NCBI RefSeq assembly: GCF_034190915.1
Contig: NW_026947489.1
Span: 60,264,001-60,328,000, forward strand
DNA from: Cavia porcellus
Taxonomy: Eukaryota > Chordata > Mammalia > Rodentia > Caviidae
DNA length: 64,000 nucleotides
Direction: 5' to 3'
Under the pieces are notes generated by a model. It was not told the origin of the DNA and ran no database searches. It saw only the letters and a program-made list of their open reading frames with translations. Positions 45,151 to 55,599 of this stretch are shown piece after piece; the first letter of the stretch is position 1, and every line of letters begins with the position of its first letter. Made by a program: the position numbers and the translations under genes.

Positions 45151-46091
45151 TGCCTCATCCTGGCATTCTTTGAGACCTTACTCCAGGGCTGTTGGGCTAT
45201 CCTGGCCACCAGAGAGTGGCTGGGCCATCCTAACTTCTAGCCCTCGTAGGTCACAGGGGCCAACCGCCTTTGTGGGTGTCTGTCTCAGAGTCCAAGTCAC
45301 ATTAAAACTCTCAAGATAAGACATTCTCTATATTCGTGGACATAAGAGGCCACATATACAGAGTTCTTACTGAGTTTTTAGGCTAATAAATCCTCAGTGT
45401 CTCATGGAGTATTAAAGGTCAACCTATGCCAGTTACAAACAGGGCCTATTTTTGTGCATGTCCCAGTCCTCTCCTTCCTCCGACACCTGTTCTAACCATC
45501 CTTTTGGTACTCATCTCTGCCTTATGACTCACAGGTTGTCATGTTTTGTTATCCACTTTGGTTTTCTTAATTTCTTACATTCTATTAATGATCATTTTTG
45601 CAGCAGGACTCTCTAACAGGATTGCCTACAGACTCTAAAACATCATATATCCCAGAGACAAGCCTTACCTACCTACCTTTTAACTTTTATGCTTTCATAT
45701 GGGGGAATAAGCACCTCATAACTTCATCCTCCTAATTCCACGTTTAATTTTTCAGAATTCTGCCTTGCCATCAAAATGTTCCTGCCTCAATGTCATCCTG
45801 ATAGAATAACATGTCTAAATCAAAGACACCTTTCCCTCTACCTCACTTGAGTCCTTAAATATGACAATGCCATGTCTCCTCATAACATCTTGTCTCTTTG
45901 TTTTTTCAGTCTAACATACATGCATTCACCAGTGAAGTTGTCCTGGCTAAAACTCCTGGCACCAGCTTCTACCTAGACATCAACCGTCATCCGTCGACTC
46001 CCCTAGACCCCAGTACAACGCCCTCAGCCAGCAGGAAGTAGTTAAAGAGAGAAATCTTCGCCCCTTTTCCTAATAATCATAAGACAGGATA

Positions 46092-46475
46092 TGAAAGGGT
46101 TGCTGGCCCAGACCAGACACTGTAGCCAGAAAAGCCTCAGCCAGAATTAGGGAGCTCCTGCCTCCCCTGCCCCTAGAGATTTACCTGTAACCCTATACCC
46201 CCCACCCTTTGAAACCTGCCCCTGGCACCAAACGTGTGCCAATGAAATAACTGTGCATCTCTAATGGCCTTAGGGCACTGCTCTAAGCTTAGGCTACTTA
46301 TATTCCCCCACGCCATGTGTCGGCGGGAGAGGCCCCGGGGTGGAGATGCCATGCCCCAGGGGGTCGGGGGTGTCTCTCTTTGCATTCCCAAAATAAAGGT
46401 TACTTATATTTTATACTTCTTATCTTTTCAGCTGCCGCCAGTCCTCCTCCTCTTCTCCCCTTCACAGTTCTATCA
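46092..46475 (+). repeat. 3' LTR of class I provirus (family C)
   Basis: 384 bp, TGAAAGGGTTGC to AGTTCTATCA. It has a TATA-like CTTATATTCCCCC, the CCCCGGGGTGGAGATGCC block and AATAAAGG. A C/T-rich U5 follows (CCAGTCCTCCTCCTCTTCTC). Confidence 0.88.
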
Positions 46476-46479
46476 AAAA

Positions 46480-46850
46480 CAAAGAGGTGTAAGAGTTCTT
46501 ATTGTTTCTTTGTGGTTAGTAAGAGGGGAGAGATGTAGTCTGAGTGGTTTCTGTTCAATGGTAGTTTGAGGAATTCAGACCCTAAGTAGAATAGGTAGCT
46601 GTTAGTAGTGAGGTGGAAGTGAAGGGCTATGTGAGTTACGTGTGAAGGATGTAACTTAAGGGGTTTGTTAGGGGTGTATAGCTCACTAGCACAGAAACGA
46701 CTGTGGGGTTCTTGTTACCACAAAACGTCACAGGAAGTTACCTCTGTTAAGAAAGGAAGAATGCTGTCGTGTGGCTAAATGTCTTTTTTCCCCCTCTGTT
46801 TATGAAGAATGTGGCCTCTTCCCAACACCTTAATAAATATGATTTAGGTT
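46480..46850. other. No feature recognised
   Basis: T/G-rich, apparently unique sequence between the provirus and a SINE. Confidence 0.35.
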
Positions 46851-46856
46851 GATGGT

Positions 46857-46950
46857 TTTTTTTTTTTTTTTTTTTTTTTTTGCAGAGGAGGGAATAGGCA
46901 TTGAACTTTGTTGCTTACCACTTTACAATTCATTGCTCAGGGCACAGGAG
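46857..46950 (-). mobile_element. Degraded tRNA-type SINE, antisense
   Basis: A 24-base T run, GGGAATAGGCATTGAACTTT and CATTGCTCAGGGCAC. The body is much decayed. Confidence 0.45.
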
Positions 46951-46993
46951 CCTGGATTTTATTTCTTCCCATTATGTGGTAACAGGCAGATAC

Positions 46994-47241
46994 TGTTGAG
47001 AGCACTCAAGGTATAGCACTTCCTAGAACAAAGGGCACCTGGGTCAAGCCGAAGGTGCTTCAGCCCAAAAACCACCAAGCCCCAAGACAATCCAAACAGT
47101 GGGTTGCTAGGAGAACAGGGTGTCATATGGACATTATGTTGCTAAAAAGATATAAGTAAAAGGCCCTGCAATGAAGGGGCCTTTGCTTTTGTCTCTTCTT
47201 ACCTCACCCTAAGAACCTCAAGAGCCCTGCAGGTTGCAGCA
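46994..47241 (+). mobile_element. Solo LTR, family A (class II-like)
   Basis: 248 bp, starting TGTTGAGAGC and ending GGTTGCAGCA. The hexamers AGATAC (46988-46993) and GGATAC (47242-47247) match at five of six positions. The 3' half (TTTGTCTCTTCTTACCTCAC, CCTCAAGAGCCCTGCAGG) aligns to the LTR at 10199-10553. Confidence 0.7.
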
Positions 47242-47264
47242 GGATACAAAAACTTGTAAGAGGG

Positions 47265-47345
47265 GCTGGCTCTGTAACTCACTGGCAGAGCTTTTGCTTA
47301 AGGTAAGCAGTGTCCTGCACTCAATCCATCACAGTACCTCAAAAG
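47265..47345 (+). mobile_element. Diverged tRNA-type SINE
   Basis: GGGGCTGGCTCTGTAACTCA, CACTCAATCCATCACAGTACC. It sits just after the family A LTR. Confidence 0.6.
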
Positions 47346-47474
47346 AAAACAAAGCAAACCCAAAACCTGATAACAGAACTGCTTTGAAGCAAGAAAACTA
47401 GGCATCTGGTGTTGGAGGCCTTTAAAATATTTTTTTGTCATTTGTTTTCCTCTTTTGCCTCCTCCTTATGTATT

Positions 47475-47630
47475 TTTTGTTCGTTTTGGCTTTTGGAACA
47501 GTGTCTTACTGTGTCACCCACATTGATGTCACACTTGCTGTGTAGCTGAGGCTGATCTCAAAATTGTCATCATGCTGCCCCAGCATCCTGAGGGCAGAGA
47601 TTGCAGATAGGAGTTACTGTGCCTTACTGT
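47475..47630 (-). mobile_element. Degraded B1-like SINE, antisense
   Basis: AACAGTGTCTTACTGTGTCA, GTAGCTGAGGCTGATCTC and GAGATTGCAGATAGGAG. Confidence 0.5.
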
Positions 47631-47784
47631 ACATTTCTTTTTTCAATCAAAAAAAGGAAACCCCTCGGCTGATTCTGATGTGCAACCAGATAATGAAACT
47701 ATGGCTGCACATAACCCCTGCTTATATCTGCACACAGTGAAGTTTGTCCCTTCATGCTGCACATAATAGTGTATAATGGTATAA

Positions 47785-48040
47785 TAGTCACTTTTCTGTT
47801 GCTGATACAAAATGTTCAACAACTGCAATTTAAAGGAGGAGAGGTTTATTTGGCTCACAGTTTCCACTGCATACAGTCCACGGTTGGCTGGCTCCAAAGC
47901 ATAAACTCATGGCAGAAGGGTATGGTGGAGGAAAGGTGGTGGTTGACCACCACAGTAGCCAGGAAGCAGAGAAGGGAGGAGCTGAGGAGGCAAATAGACC
48001 TTCTGTATTTATTACAAATAGGTGCTCAGTGTTTGTTTAA
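47785..48040 (-). mobile_element. MaLR-type LTR, antisense
   Basis: CTTTTCTGTTGCTGATACAA, GAGAGGTTTATTTGGCTCAC and AAACTCATGGCAGAAGGGTA in order are the antisense text of a MaLR LTR. Confidence 0.65.
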
Positions 48041-48068
48041 TGATTAGATGCATCTAAGTGGAGGGACA

Positions 48069-48173
48069 GGGGCTGGGGGTTTAGCTTAGCGGCATAAGTG
48101 CCTGCCTTGAAATCAGGCAGTCATGAGTTCAATTCCCGGTACCGATAAAAAGGAAAAAGACAAAAAAAATGAG
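48069..48173 (+). mobile_element. Young tRNA-Ala SINE
   Basis: GGGGCTGGGGGTTTAGCTTA to GTTCAATTCCCGGTACCG, tail ATAAAAAGGAAAAAGACAAA. The exact 14-bp target-site duplication TAAGTGGAGGGACA lies at 48055-48068 and 48174-48187. Confidence 0.95.
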
Positions 48174-48187
48174 TAAGTGGAGGGACA

Positions 48188-49370
48188 CTTTAAAATCATA
48201 TATAGAGCAGGGTTTACCACTCTATTTGTTCCAGATTAGTGGAATCTAAAGGGTTTGTACTTTCTGTTCGGAGTATCACAGACTTGAGGAAAGCTGACAG
48301 GATCCAAGATACTGGTCAGTGCTGAAGTGACATCTGTTGTTGAAAAGAAGGCATAACAATTTCTTTTGCTTTTGCTCTCATAGAAGTTTGGTTCCTAGAG
48401 TAAAATGGGACTTTAGAGATCACACACACACACACACACACACCTAGTACTGAGGCTCAACCCTGGGTTCTGTCCATGCTAAGCAAGGACTCTGTCCCTG
48501 AGGTACATCCTTAGCCTATTCTTACCCTTTTATAGATGAAGAAGCAGGCCTAGAAGGCTGAGAAGTTACCTACTTGGTTAGAGGGATAGGTGGGGCTGGA
48601 GCCAGGTGGTGAAAGATCCCTCTGAATTTCAGGAACAGGGTGGATTTGAGGTTGTGTATGGGAAGAGGATCTCTGGGAGGCCACAGAGTGGAGCCAAGAG
48701 GCCAGAGTTGTAAGGCCAGAAGTGACCTGCACCAAGGAGCTGAGCTGAGGTCAGCACCTGGTCAGTCGAGGGGACAGAAGGGAACCAGGATTGATGGGAG
48801 CCACACAGGTATAGCGAGAAGGTGCAAGTCCTCATTTGGGCTCTTTGACGTAGGATGGAACTTGAGGCAGAAATGTCAGTCAGCAAGCATTTTCAGCCCC
48901 AACACTGCTCTTCTTTGAAAGCTGATAACATCAGTTGATTATCCAAGAATCCAAACCAGCTTTCAAAGTTGCACTGATTTTTGTTAACAGTCTACTTAGG
49001 CACGCGAGTTTATTGAATGTCGTTGTTAAGAGTAGCATTCCATGTCTTGGTGTAAAAGTGCTGGAGCAGGTTTTCCTTTTCTGCTCCTTCATGGAGTCTT
49101 CAGACCTGGACTGGATCTTGCAAGTGGTGTCCTCTAGCTTCAGGCAAGTGTAATTTTAATGATGACAGAGTTGATGAATATCACTTAGTGACGGCCAGAA
49201 AAGAAGTCCCCTACCCTCAGCTGGGTTTAACAGAAAGAAGGAAGGATTGTAAGAGATGAAGGTGACAGGAAATGAAGGAAAGGATTTCAATTCTGAGAAA
49301 CACTATATATTTAGGGAAGTTGCTTCAAGTCTGAGAAGCACATGCTGTCCTAAAGCACTTCGTTACCGTT
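48188..49370. other. Unassigned, with a (CA)n tract
   Basis: (CA)n at 48421-48443 with a probable degraded antisense tRNA SINE after it (to about 48515). The rest is apparently unique. Frames of up to 97 codons show no known domain. Confidence 0.35.
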
Positions 49371-49377
49371 TCTGGGG

Positions 49378-50700
49378 ACTGGAAATGTAGCTCTGTGATA
49401 GAGCACTTACTTAACTGTGTGAAACAGCTGAGCTATGGCTGAGGTGGAGGTCAGTGAACTTCCTGGGACTAGAGCAAAGCTGGTCCCAGGAACATGGAAT
49501 GCCAGAAGCTTTCCCCCCCATGTGTGAACAAGTTGACCTCTTGCTTAGCTGCGTATCAGCAGGTGTCCAGCCTTGCTGTCCCTTCCTGTTAATTATAGCA
49601 CAGATGACTCTGAAAATGTTCCCTTTTTTGTGTTGTTACCAGGACCTTGCCCTTTCGACCCTGTCGCATGCTTTCCTTTTTACTGTGTATAAATGAGGAT
49701 GCTGGTATGGCATCGCTACTTCTCCATTGGAGGGCCATGTCTCGGCCAGTCCCAGCTTTCCTGTGTGTTTTGTCTTCTCTTAATCTTGCGCTCTCCTGTC
49801 AGTGCCCACACTGTTTGCACAGGATGTGGCACTTAACATTTATGAGGCTCTGGGTTCAAACCCAGCAGCACAAGCAAAGCAATCATTATATTTTCTTGAA
49901 ACTAATATGATTTGTATTGGTTTAATGTATAGTTATAAAAAGAACATATAAATACAGTAAATGTCAACATTAAATAATACTTGCATGTAGATCCCTTCTG
50001 TTGGCAGTGCACAAGGTCACATCTTAGCTATTTGGCAATAGAAATGAAACTTTAGTAACAGGTTCATGGCCTCTTCTGTGTGTGGTACTGGAAACTGAAA
50101 CCAACACCTCACTGAGCTGCATCCTTGGCTCTTTTTATTTTAATTTTTAAAAAGTTGAAACATCTCACCCAGACTCTGTTTTGCCGAGGTTGGCCTTGAG
50201 CATGCTATCCTCTTGCTGTAGCCTCCATGAGTGGTGAGGTTATAGATATGCACCATTGTACCTTCACTACTTCATGGCTTCTAAATCTCCTTGCTGTCTG
50301 TCAAAAACTATAGAAAAGAAGAATTATTCAGGGAAATTTGCGCAAAGTCTGAGAAATCCATCCTGACCTCTAAAATACATTCTTATGCCAGGCCATCAAA
50401 TGACTTGCTGTTAAGTAGTTCCCTTGCTTTTTAAACATTTATTTATTCTTATTATGGAGATTGAACTTAGCTCTGGGCTATATTTACAACCTTTATTATT
50501 CTTTCTATGATTTTTGCTGTGTGTGCGATAGGGTCTTGCTAAGTTGTCCAAACTGAACTCCTCTTGTCTCATCATTCCTAGTACCTTGGATGACAGGTAT
50601 GCACCACCACTCTGGACCCATGATCTGTTTGATTCTCATGGAAGTCATGTGCAGATGTCAACACTGACCTGACCTGACCGGAGGACTCTTATTGGTCCAG
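49378..50700. other. Unassigned with degraded SINEs
   Basis: tRNA-type remnants near 49378-49430 (GGAAATGTAGCTCTGTGATA) and 49845-49880 (GAGGCTCTGGGTTCAAACCC). Antisense B1-type remnants lie at about 50130-50275 and 50505-50620. No exon recognised. Confidence 0.45.
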
Positions 50701-50909
50701 GGGACTTGGAGGATGTATTGATTTAGCTTCTAGGGAATCTGGAAAGATGAGTTATTCAGGCAGTCAGTGAACCTTTGGGTACTAAACTGAGAGGATCCAT
50801 TTCCAGAAGGGCAAGGGGTTGGAGGAGGCCCAGGTGGTTTTGCTTCAGAAGATGGAACTTGAGGGAGGTTTGGAGAGAGTCTTACATTGACTGATTCAAC
50901 AGTAAGCAT

Positions 50910-51308
50910 TGAGGTCCTGTGTCCTGTGTCCTGTGGGTAAGTCCACGGAGACCCTAGAGGGGCAGTGAAGATGAAAGGGGACAAGAGATGCAAAGAATGG
51001 AGACAAGACAGAAGTCAGATCAAGTCTCGTTCATTCAAGGAAAAAGTAACAAATATGTAGATAATTGGGGGAGAAGGGAGTTGGGTTCTGGCACGTAAGC
51101 AGGTAACTTAGCAACAGTGGCAAGACTGAGGGTTCTAGGTTAAATTAAATTTTCAAATTTCCCACACACAGGCTCATAAGCATAATCCCTGAATAGGCCA
51201 AACAAGCTATGCAAGGTGCTGCTTAACTACCAGACTTAACTCCTAGAGGGAGTTAAGGTGGTGCAGCCTGCAGATATAAGGTGGCAGCCAATTACAGGGC
51301 TTCCCACA
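50910..51308 (-). mobile_element. Solo LTR, family B, antisense and diverged
   Basis: Read on the minus strand it starts TGTGGGAAGCCCTGTAATTG and continues through the family B landmarks (GGAGTTAAGTCTGGTAGTTA). The far end near 50910 is eroded and contains a GTCCTGT triplet repeat. It shares the TATGCTTATGAGCC insertion-type segment with the 41832 copy. No clear target duplication. Confidence 0.85.
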
Positions 51309-51881
51309 GTCCTGGTGTAAACTTGGGAATACAGTGGTACAATAGATACAATGCCTATTCTCAGAGAACTGACTGCTGTCAAGGGGAGATAGTTAATACA
51401 CCAGATGAATAAAGGAAATTCTCATGGAAAATAAGAGTTCTGAAGCCCTTGATACAGGGTTCCTTTAGAGTAGGTGGTCAAGGAAAGCTTCCCTAAAAAA
51501 GTGACACAAGAAGTTGTGCTAGGATCTGTGGGCAGAGAGTAGCAGCAGAAGAAGCTGCTGGTGCAGAGATTTGAGGTGGTGATGCGCTTGATCTGCAGGA
51601 GTAACTGAGAGATGGCTCCTGTGACTTGGGTGGAGCCAAAGAGCAGGGGAGAGTAGCCAGCTGAGTCAGGGCCAGAAAGGCCCTGGACTGGCAGGGATGG
51701 TAAGCAACTCTAGGTGCTGGAATGGTGCTGAGGCAGTGTGGGTTAGCTCAGGGTCTCACGGTGTTTCCAGAAGCTCAGGCAGCTTGCCAGTCTTTACAGC
51801 AAATGTTTCACCAATGCACTGTGTGGTGACCACAGTGGCCCCTAAAGACATGATCCCTGCCTTGTGTGCTTCCTTCTGTAG

Positions 51882-52032
51882 CCAGGACAGTGGTGGACCC
51901 AGGGGCCTGAGTCAAGTTCTCTTCCCCACTGAGCTGTACAACTGGGCTGCACCGGAACTGATCTTTCAGGAGGCAGCCATGGTGAAGTCAGACATCTACA
52001 GCTTTTCCCTATCACACGAGAGATTTTAATCT
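51882..52032 (+). pseudogene. TEX14: TEX14-like exon A
   Basis: The acceptor CTTCCTTCTGTAG (or CAG four bases on) precedes GACAGTGGTGGACCC. The reading is good through TACAACTGGGCTGCACC and AAGTCAGACATCTACAGC. After AGCTTTTCC a net one-base loss shifts the frame to an early TAA at 52027. The inferred donor at 52033 (GTGATC) is weak. This corresponds to the APE-type and IYSF segments of kinase subdomains VIII-IX. Confidence 0.85.
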
Positions 52033-52094
52033 GTGATCAAATTAACCAAGCCCTAAGTTTTCGGTTGTTTTACTGAAAATGCATGATTATAGGA

Positions 52095-52617
52095 GATTTT
52101 GGTTTTTGGTGTTTGAGCCAGGCCGTCCTTAAATTGTGCAGGTTGGCCTTGAACTCTTGATTGTCCTATGTCAGCCCTCTGAGTACTGGGATTACAGGTC
52201 TGTGCCACTCCACCTTGCTTAGAAGATTTGTTCTAGGACGCTTCTTTGTGTTTATGGAAAATATAAGATGGCGATCTGGCAGAAACCTTTCTGTTTTACC
52301 TGTTCTTTAAGACTCAGCAAAGCGCATCCATCTGCTTACTTGTTAATCTATATGTATGCAAATATATGTAATTGCTTTTCCTCATGCTCAGGCTAGATGT
52401 AGGGCTTTGGGAATTCTAGGGAAGTGCTGTACCACTGACTACATTATTTAGCTCCCAAGCACCTTGTGTGTGTGTGTGTGTGTGTGTGTGTGTCTTTTAG
52501 TTCAGGCTGACCTTAAATTCACCTTACAGCCCAGGCTGGCCTGGAACTCACACAGATCCTCCTGCCTCGCCTTCCTGATTGCTGGGATTACAGGTATCTG
52601 TCACCATGCCTGGCCTC
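52095..52617 (-). mobile_element. Two antisense B1 SINEs around a (TG)n tract, in TEX14-like intron
   Basis: B1 at about 52095-52225 (GGCCTTGAACTCTTGATTGT, ACTGGGATTACAGGTCTG). (TG)n at about 52467-52493. B1 at about 52495-52617 (AGCCCAGGCTGGCCTGGAAC, TGCTGGGATTACAGG). Confidence 0.8.
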
Positions 52618-52671
52618 CAAGCAACGATTTTTAAATTGGAGAGTTAATATTTAACAATATGTGTGACTTGT

Positions 52672-52853
52672 CTTTTTTTTTTTTTGGTCTTTTGAAACAG
52701 GGTCTCACCATGCAGTTCAGGCTGGCCTTGAGCTCACTTTGTAGCCCAGGCTGATCTCGAACTCACAGTGATCCTCCCACCTCAGTCTCCCAAGTGCTGG
52801 GATTTCAGGCATGAGCCACCACGCCTGGCTCATGACTTTTCACTAAGCTCAGT

Positions 52854-52884
<31 letters not shown>

Positions 52885-53132
52885 TGTCTTTTTCCTTTTT
52901 ATCGGTACCGGGGATCGAACTCACGACTGCCTGCTTGCAAGGCAGGCACTTATGCCACTGAGCTAAACCTCCAGCCCCAGTTTTTTAGTTTTTTGACGCA
53001 GGGTCTCACTATGTAGTTCAAGCTGACTTTGAACTCACTATACCCCAGGCTGTCCTTGAGCTTGTGGTGATCCTCCTGCCTCAGCCTTCCAAATGCTGGG
53101 ATTAGGGTTGTGTGTCACCTTGATGCCCAGCT
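52672..53132 (-). mobile_element. B1, young tRNA-Ala SINE, B1: antisense trio
   Basis: B1 at 52672-52832 is near-complete (TGCAGTTCAGGCTGGCCTTG, GTAGCCCAGGCTGATCTC). A tRNA-Ala SINE at about 52864-52978 has the young tail (GTCTTTTTCCTTTTTATCGG). CAGTTTTTTAGTTTTTT repeats on either side of it as a target-site duplication. A second B1 follows at about 52985-53132. Confidence 0.88.
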
Positions 53133-53309
53133 TCTAAGCATTTTAAAATGAGGATAAAATTGGGTTCTGAGAACTAAATATAAAATTGAATACAGGTAGG
53201 GTCCCATAGACCCTACATGTTGAGCAAGCATGTTGAGACTTACAGGTCTTTAATGTGAAATAGTCACATATGTGAGGACCGGAGGGCTTCTTTAAGAGAG
53301 GAACAGAAG

Positions 53310-53398
53310 GACTCCACATGTAGCTTAATGGTTAGAATGCCTTTCTATGTAATATGTGCAAGACCCTGGGTTCAACCCCCAGCACCACAAAAAACAAA
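53310..53398 (+). mobile_element. tRNA-type SINE
   Basis: ACATGTAGCTTAATGGTTAG, GACCCTGGGTTCAACCCCCA and GCACCACAAAAAACAAAA. The B box is closer to the classical ID type than to the GTACC subfamily. Confidence 0.75.
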
Positions 53399-53714
53399 AG
53401 TTACTTAACATAAAAGCCACAACACACAACCCCCACACACCTACACACAGTGAGTGAAGGCATATTCACATGAGAAGTAAACAAGCATCACCTCCTTTTC
53501 CTGGTGTTTGTAGTCTCAGAGACAACACTGCACCTGGCATGAGGTGAATGTGTTTGGGTACTCAGCTGAATGCCATGAAGCGTTTCCAGGGCCCCAAGGC
53601 TGCCAGAGGGAGAGCTTGTATACACATGATATGGGCAGTACTATATCGTGTCCCTCTGGCAGGGTTTTTCTTGGTAAATAGATGAAGTGACTTCTCATTT
53701 GTTGTTGTTTTTTT

Positions 53715-54030
53715 CCAAATCTATTTTATTTCAAGAATAAATAAGAAAAGAAGAGGAGAAAGAGGAAAGGGAGGAGGAGGAGGAGGAGGAAAACTACAAC
53801 AAAATTTCAAGACACATCAACCAGGGGGCAACAATGGTACCATACTTCATTGTGCATTGTCATCCCCAGATGGCTTCTCATTTGTGACTGGCCTTCCAGA
53901 TAGTTTTATTTTAGAAAAAAAAATTAATGTGTAGCTGGAGATTTAGCTCAGCGGCACAGTGCCTGCCTGGTAAGTGTGAGGTCATGTGTTCTATTCCTGT
54001 ACCAAAGAAAACAAAGCAAAACACTAATAT
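53715..54030. mobile_element. Unclassified dispersed repeat followed by a tRNA SINE
   Basis: 53715-53880 has a purine-rich core (GGAGGAGGAGGAGGAGGA) and CAACAATGGTACCATACTTC. It resembles the repeats near 57.4 and 58.6 kb. A plus-strand tRNA SINE lies at 53934-54025. Confidence 0.5.
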
Positions 54031-54098
54031 ATAAAGGGACTTGACTGTGGCTGCACAACTGCATCTGGTTTCTCACAGTTGCTCCTTCCTCCTTACAG

Positions 54099-54289
54099 AT
54101 GATGTGCCCTGGAATGACTTAGATGGCTCAGTTATTAAGGAAGCTATCCTCTTGGGAAACTATTTAGAAGCTGATGCCAGGCTTTCAAAACCTTGCTATG
54201 ATGTTGTTAAGTCAGGTGTCCAAGTCAAGCAGAAAGACAGAACTATGAATCTTGAAGATACCCAGTATATTCTGCAGGATGACTTAAAG
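54099..54289 (+). pseudogene. TEX14: TEX14-like exon B
   Basis: The acceptor CTCCTTACAG precedes ATGATGTGCCCTGG. The exon is 191 bp and open throughout in phase 1. It ends GACTTAAAG and is followed by GCAAGC, a GC-type donor rather than GT. Protein similarity to the end of the kinase-like domain is strong and unbroken. Confidence 0.88.
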
Positions 54290-54714
54290 GCAAGCCCTGA
54301 AGTACTTGGGAGTTTGGTTCTACTTAGCCATCTTGGGAGAGTAGGCAGAGAGAGAGATCAAAAGGAATTTGGAGATTAAGCCGTGGAAAGCCCTGGAAAC
54401 CCTCACTTTACTATACTTGTGTGTTTCTGAGAAAGCCTAACTGCTTAACACAGTGTAAGTAGTAGGGACGGAGGGGTGGAGTTGAGGAGTGTTAGCACAT
54501 AGTGGGTAGGGTGCGCTGTAGGCACACAGTGGGGATGCAGTGAATGGTAGCTATTACTGCTTTCAAGGTATTGGGATAGCAATGAAGTAGCTAGCTAATA
54601 AGGACTACAGGGTATCCACCAAAAAGAGGGAGCTTACCTGACAGGTAAATGGTTTCTACCAGTGACAGTCAGGAGATCGCAGATACACCTTTGACAACAT
54701 TTCCCGTGTCACAG

Positions 54715-54865
54715 GAGAACACTGGAGTACAGAGAACCCAGCCAATGGAGAGCCCCAGGGTGCAGAGATGTGAACCCTATCCTGGTGTTAGTGTCTATCT
54801 AGGACTAATTTCAGAACATTGAAAGGCCAGTGTAGACTTGGAAATTAAAGAGCTAAAGGAATCAG
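54715..54865 (+). pseudogene. TEX14: TEX14-like exon C with nonsense codon
   Basis: The acceptor CCCGTGTCACAG precedes GAGAACACTGGAGTACAG. The frame is in phase with exon B and carries a TGA at 54820-54822, right after the ISEH residues. Similarity resumes after the stop (DLEIKELKE) without a length change. The likely donor is GTATGA at 54866. Confidence 0.85.
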
Positions 54866-54869
54866 GTAT

Positions 54870-55460
54870 GACCTGGACTCACAGGCTAAGCATCACTTTA
54901 ACACTAGTGTATTTTGAGAATCACACGAACTACTTTAAACTGTACATGCTGGGAAAATAGGGGATACTTTAGGGCAAAATCAAGATCCTTAAATTACTAA
55001 GTTAAACCTTTTGGGTTTTGTAAGTACCTGGCTTGGATGCAGAGCTAAATAGTAACAATGGATTTATTTATAGTGTGATTGCTTGCTTCTTTCTTTCTTC
55101 CATCCATCCATCCATGCTTCCTTTTTCTTTCTAATTTTTTTTTTCATTTTTTTGACATCCTTTAGCTATGTAGCTCCATCTGGCCTTAAACTATATATAG
55201 CCCAGGCTACATAGAGACTTATAGCGTTTTAAGTAAGCATCATTGACTCCAAAAGTTGAGGAATACCATTATTATCTTGGGACATGTGATTTCTAGAAAG
55301 TTCAATGAAAGGAATTGACATTAGCAGAAATACCTGGAGAGGACAGTATTTGTGTTTGCTGGGTTTTAAATTTATGTAAAATAAATTTTATTTTACATAT
55401 ATGGAATTTAAAAAGATGCAGTAAATGTGTCTAGTTTTAACATTTTAAAAAATTGGCATA
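54870..55460. other. Mostly unassigned
   Basis: Contains a short (CATC)n/(CTTT)n tract at about 55088-55113 and a partial antisense B1 at about 55130-55230. No further TEX14-like exon recognised. Confidence 0.4.
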
Positions 55461-55462
55461 AT

Positions 55463-55580
55463 GCCAGGAATGGTGACACACACCTTTAATCCCAGCACCT
55501 GGGAGGCTGAGGCAGAAGGATTGTTTACAGTTCAAGGCACCCCTGGACTACATAGCGAGACCCTGTCTCAAAAAAAAAAC
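55463..55580 (+). mobile_element. B1-like SINE, short form
   Basis: GCCAGGAATGGTGACACACA, TTAATCCCAGCACCTGGGAG and GAGACCCTGTCTCAAAAA. It lacks the second arm of the internal duplication. Confidence 0.85.
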
Positions 55581-55599
55581 AAGCCTCCCCAACTGTCAT

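Larger units (their letters stand above)
43187..46475 (+). mobile_element. Class I (gammaretrovirus-like) provirus, internally deleted
   Basis: A provirus of 3289 bp bounded by LTRs that start TGAAAGG and end TCTATCA. The exact pentamer AAAAC flanks it (43182-43186 and 46476-46480), a 5-bp target-site duplication. Two bases after the 5' LTR, TGGTGCCGTGACCAGGGA matches a tRNA-His primer-binding site at its first 12 bases. The internal 2.6 kb lacks recognisable gag, protease and reverse transcriptase. Its 3' part (45170-46090) is shared with the copy at 60.0-61.6 kb, where an integrase fragment is kept. It is non-autonomous. The class I assignment rests on that integrase fragment, the primer-site type and the 5-bp target duplication. 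Confidence 0.85.
51882..54865 (+). pseudogene. TEX14: TEX14-like unprocessed pseudogene fragment (three exons)
   Basis: TEX14 is a testis-expressed pseudo-kinase that stabilises intercellular bridges of germ cells. Three consecutive exons covering the end of the kinase-like domain and the start of the following region are recognisable, in order, with introns of about 2.1 and 0.4 kb. It is therefore a genomic copy, not a retrocopy. Exon A (51882 or 51886-52032) gives [20 protein letters not shown] then IYSFS. Exon B (54099-54289) gives [20 protein letters not shown] and [17 protein letters not shown]. Exon C (54715-54865) gives [13 protein letters not shown] and [11 protein letters not shown]. 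Exon A has a one-base deletion at its end, and exon C has a TGA at 54820. I could not find exons upstream of 51880 or downstream of 54870. Gene identity is from memory of the family, high confidence; pseudogene status follows from the two lesions. Confidence 0.88.
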
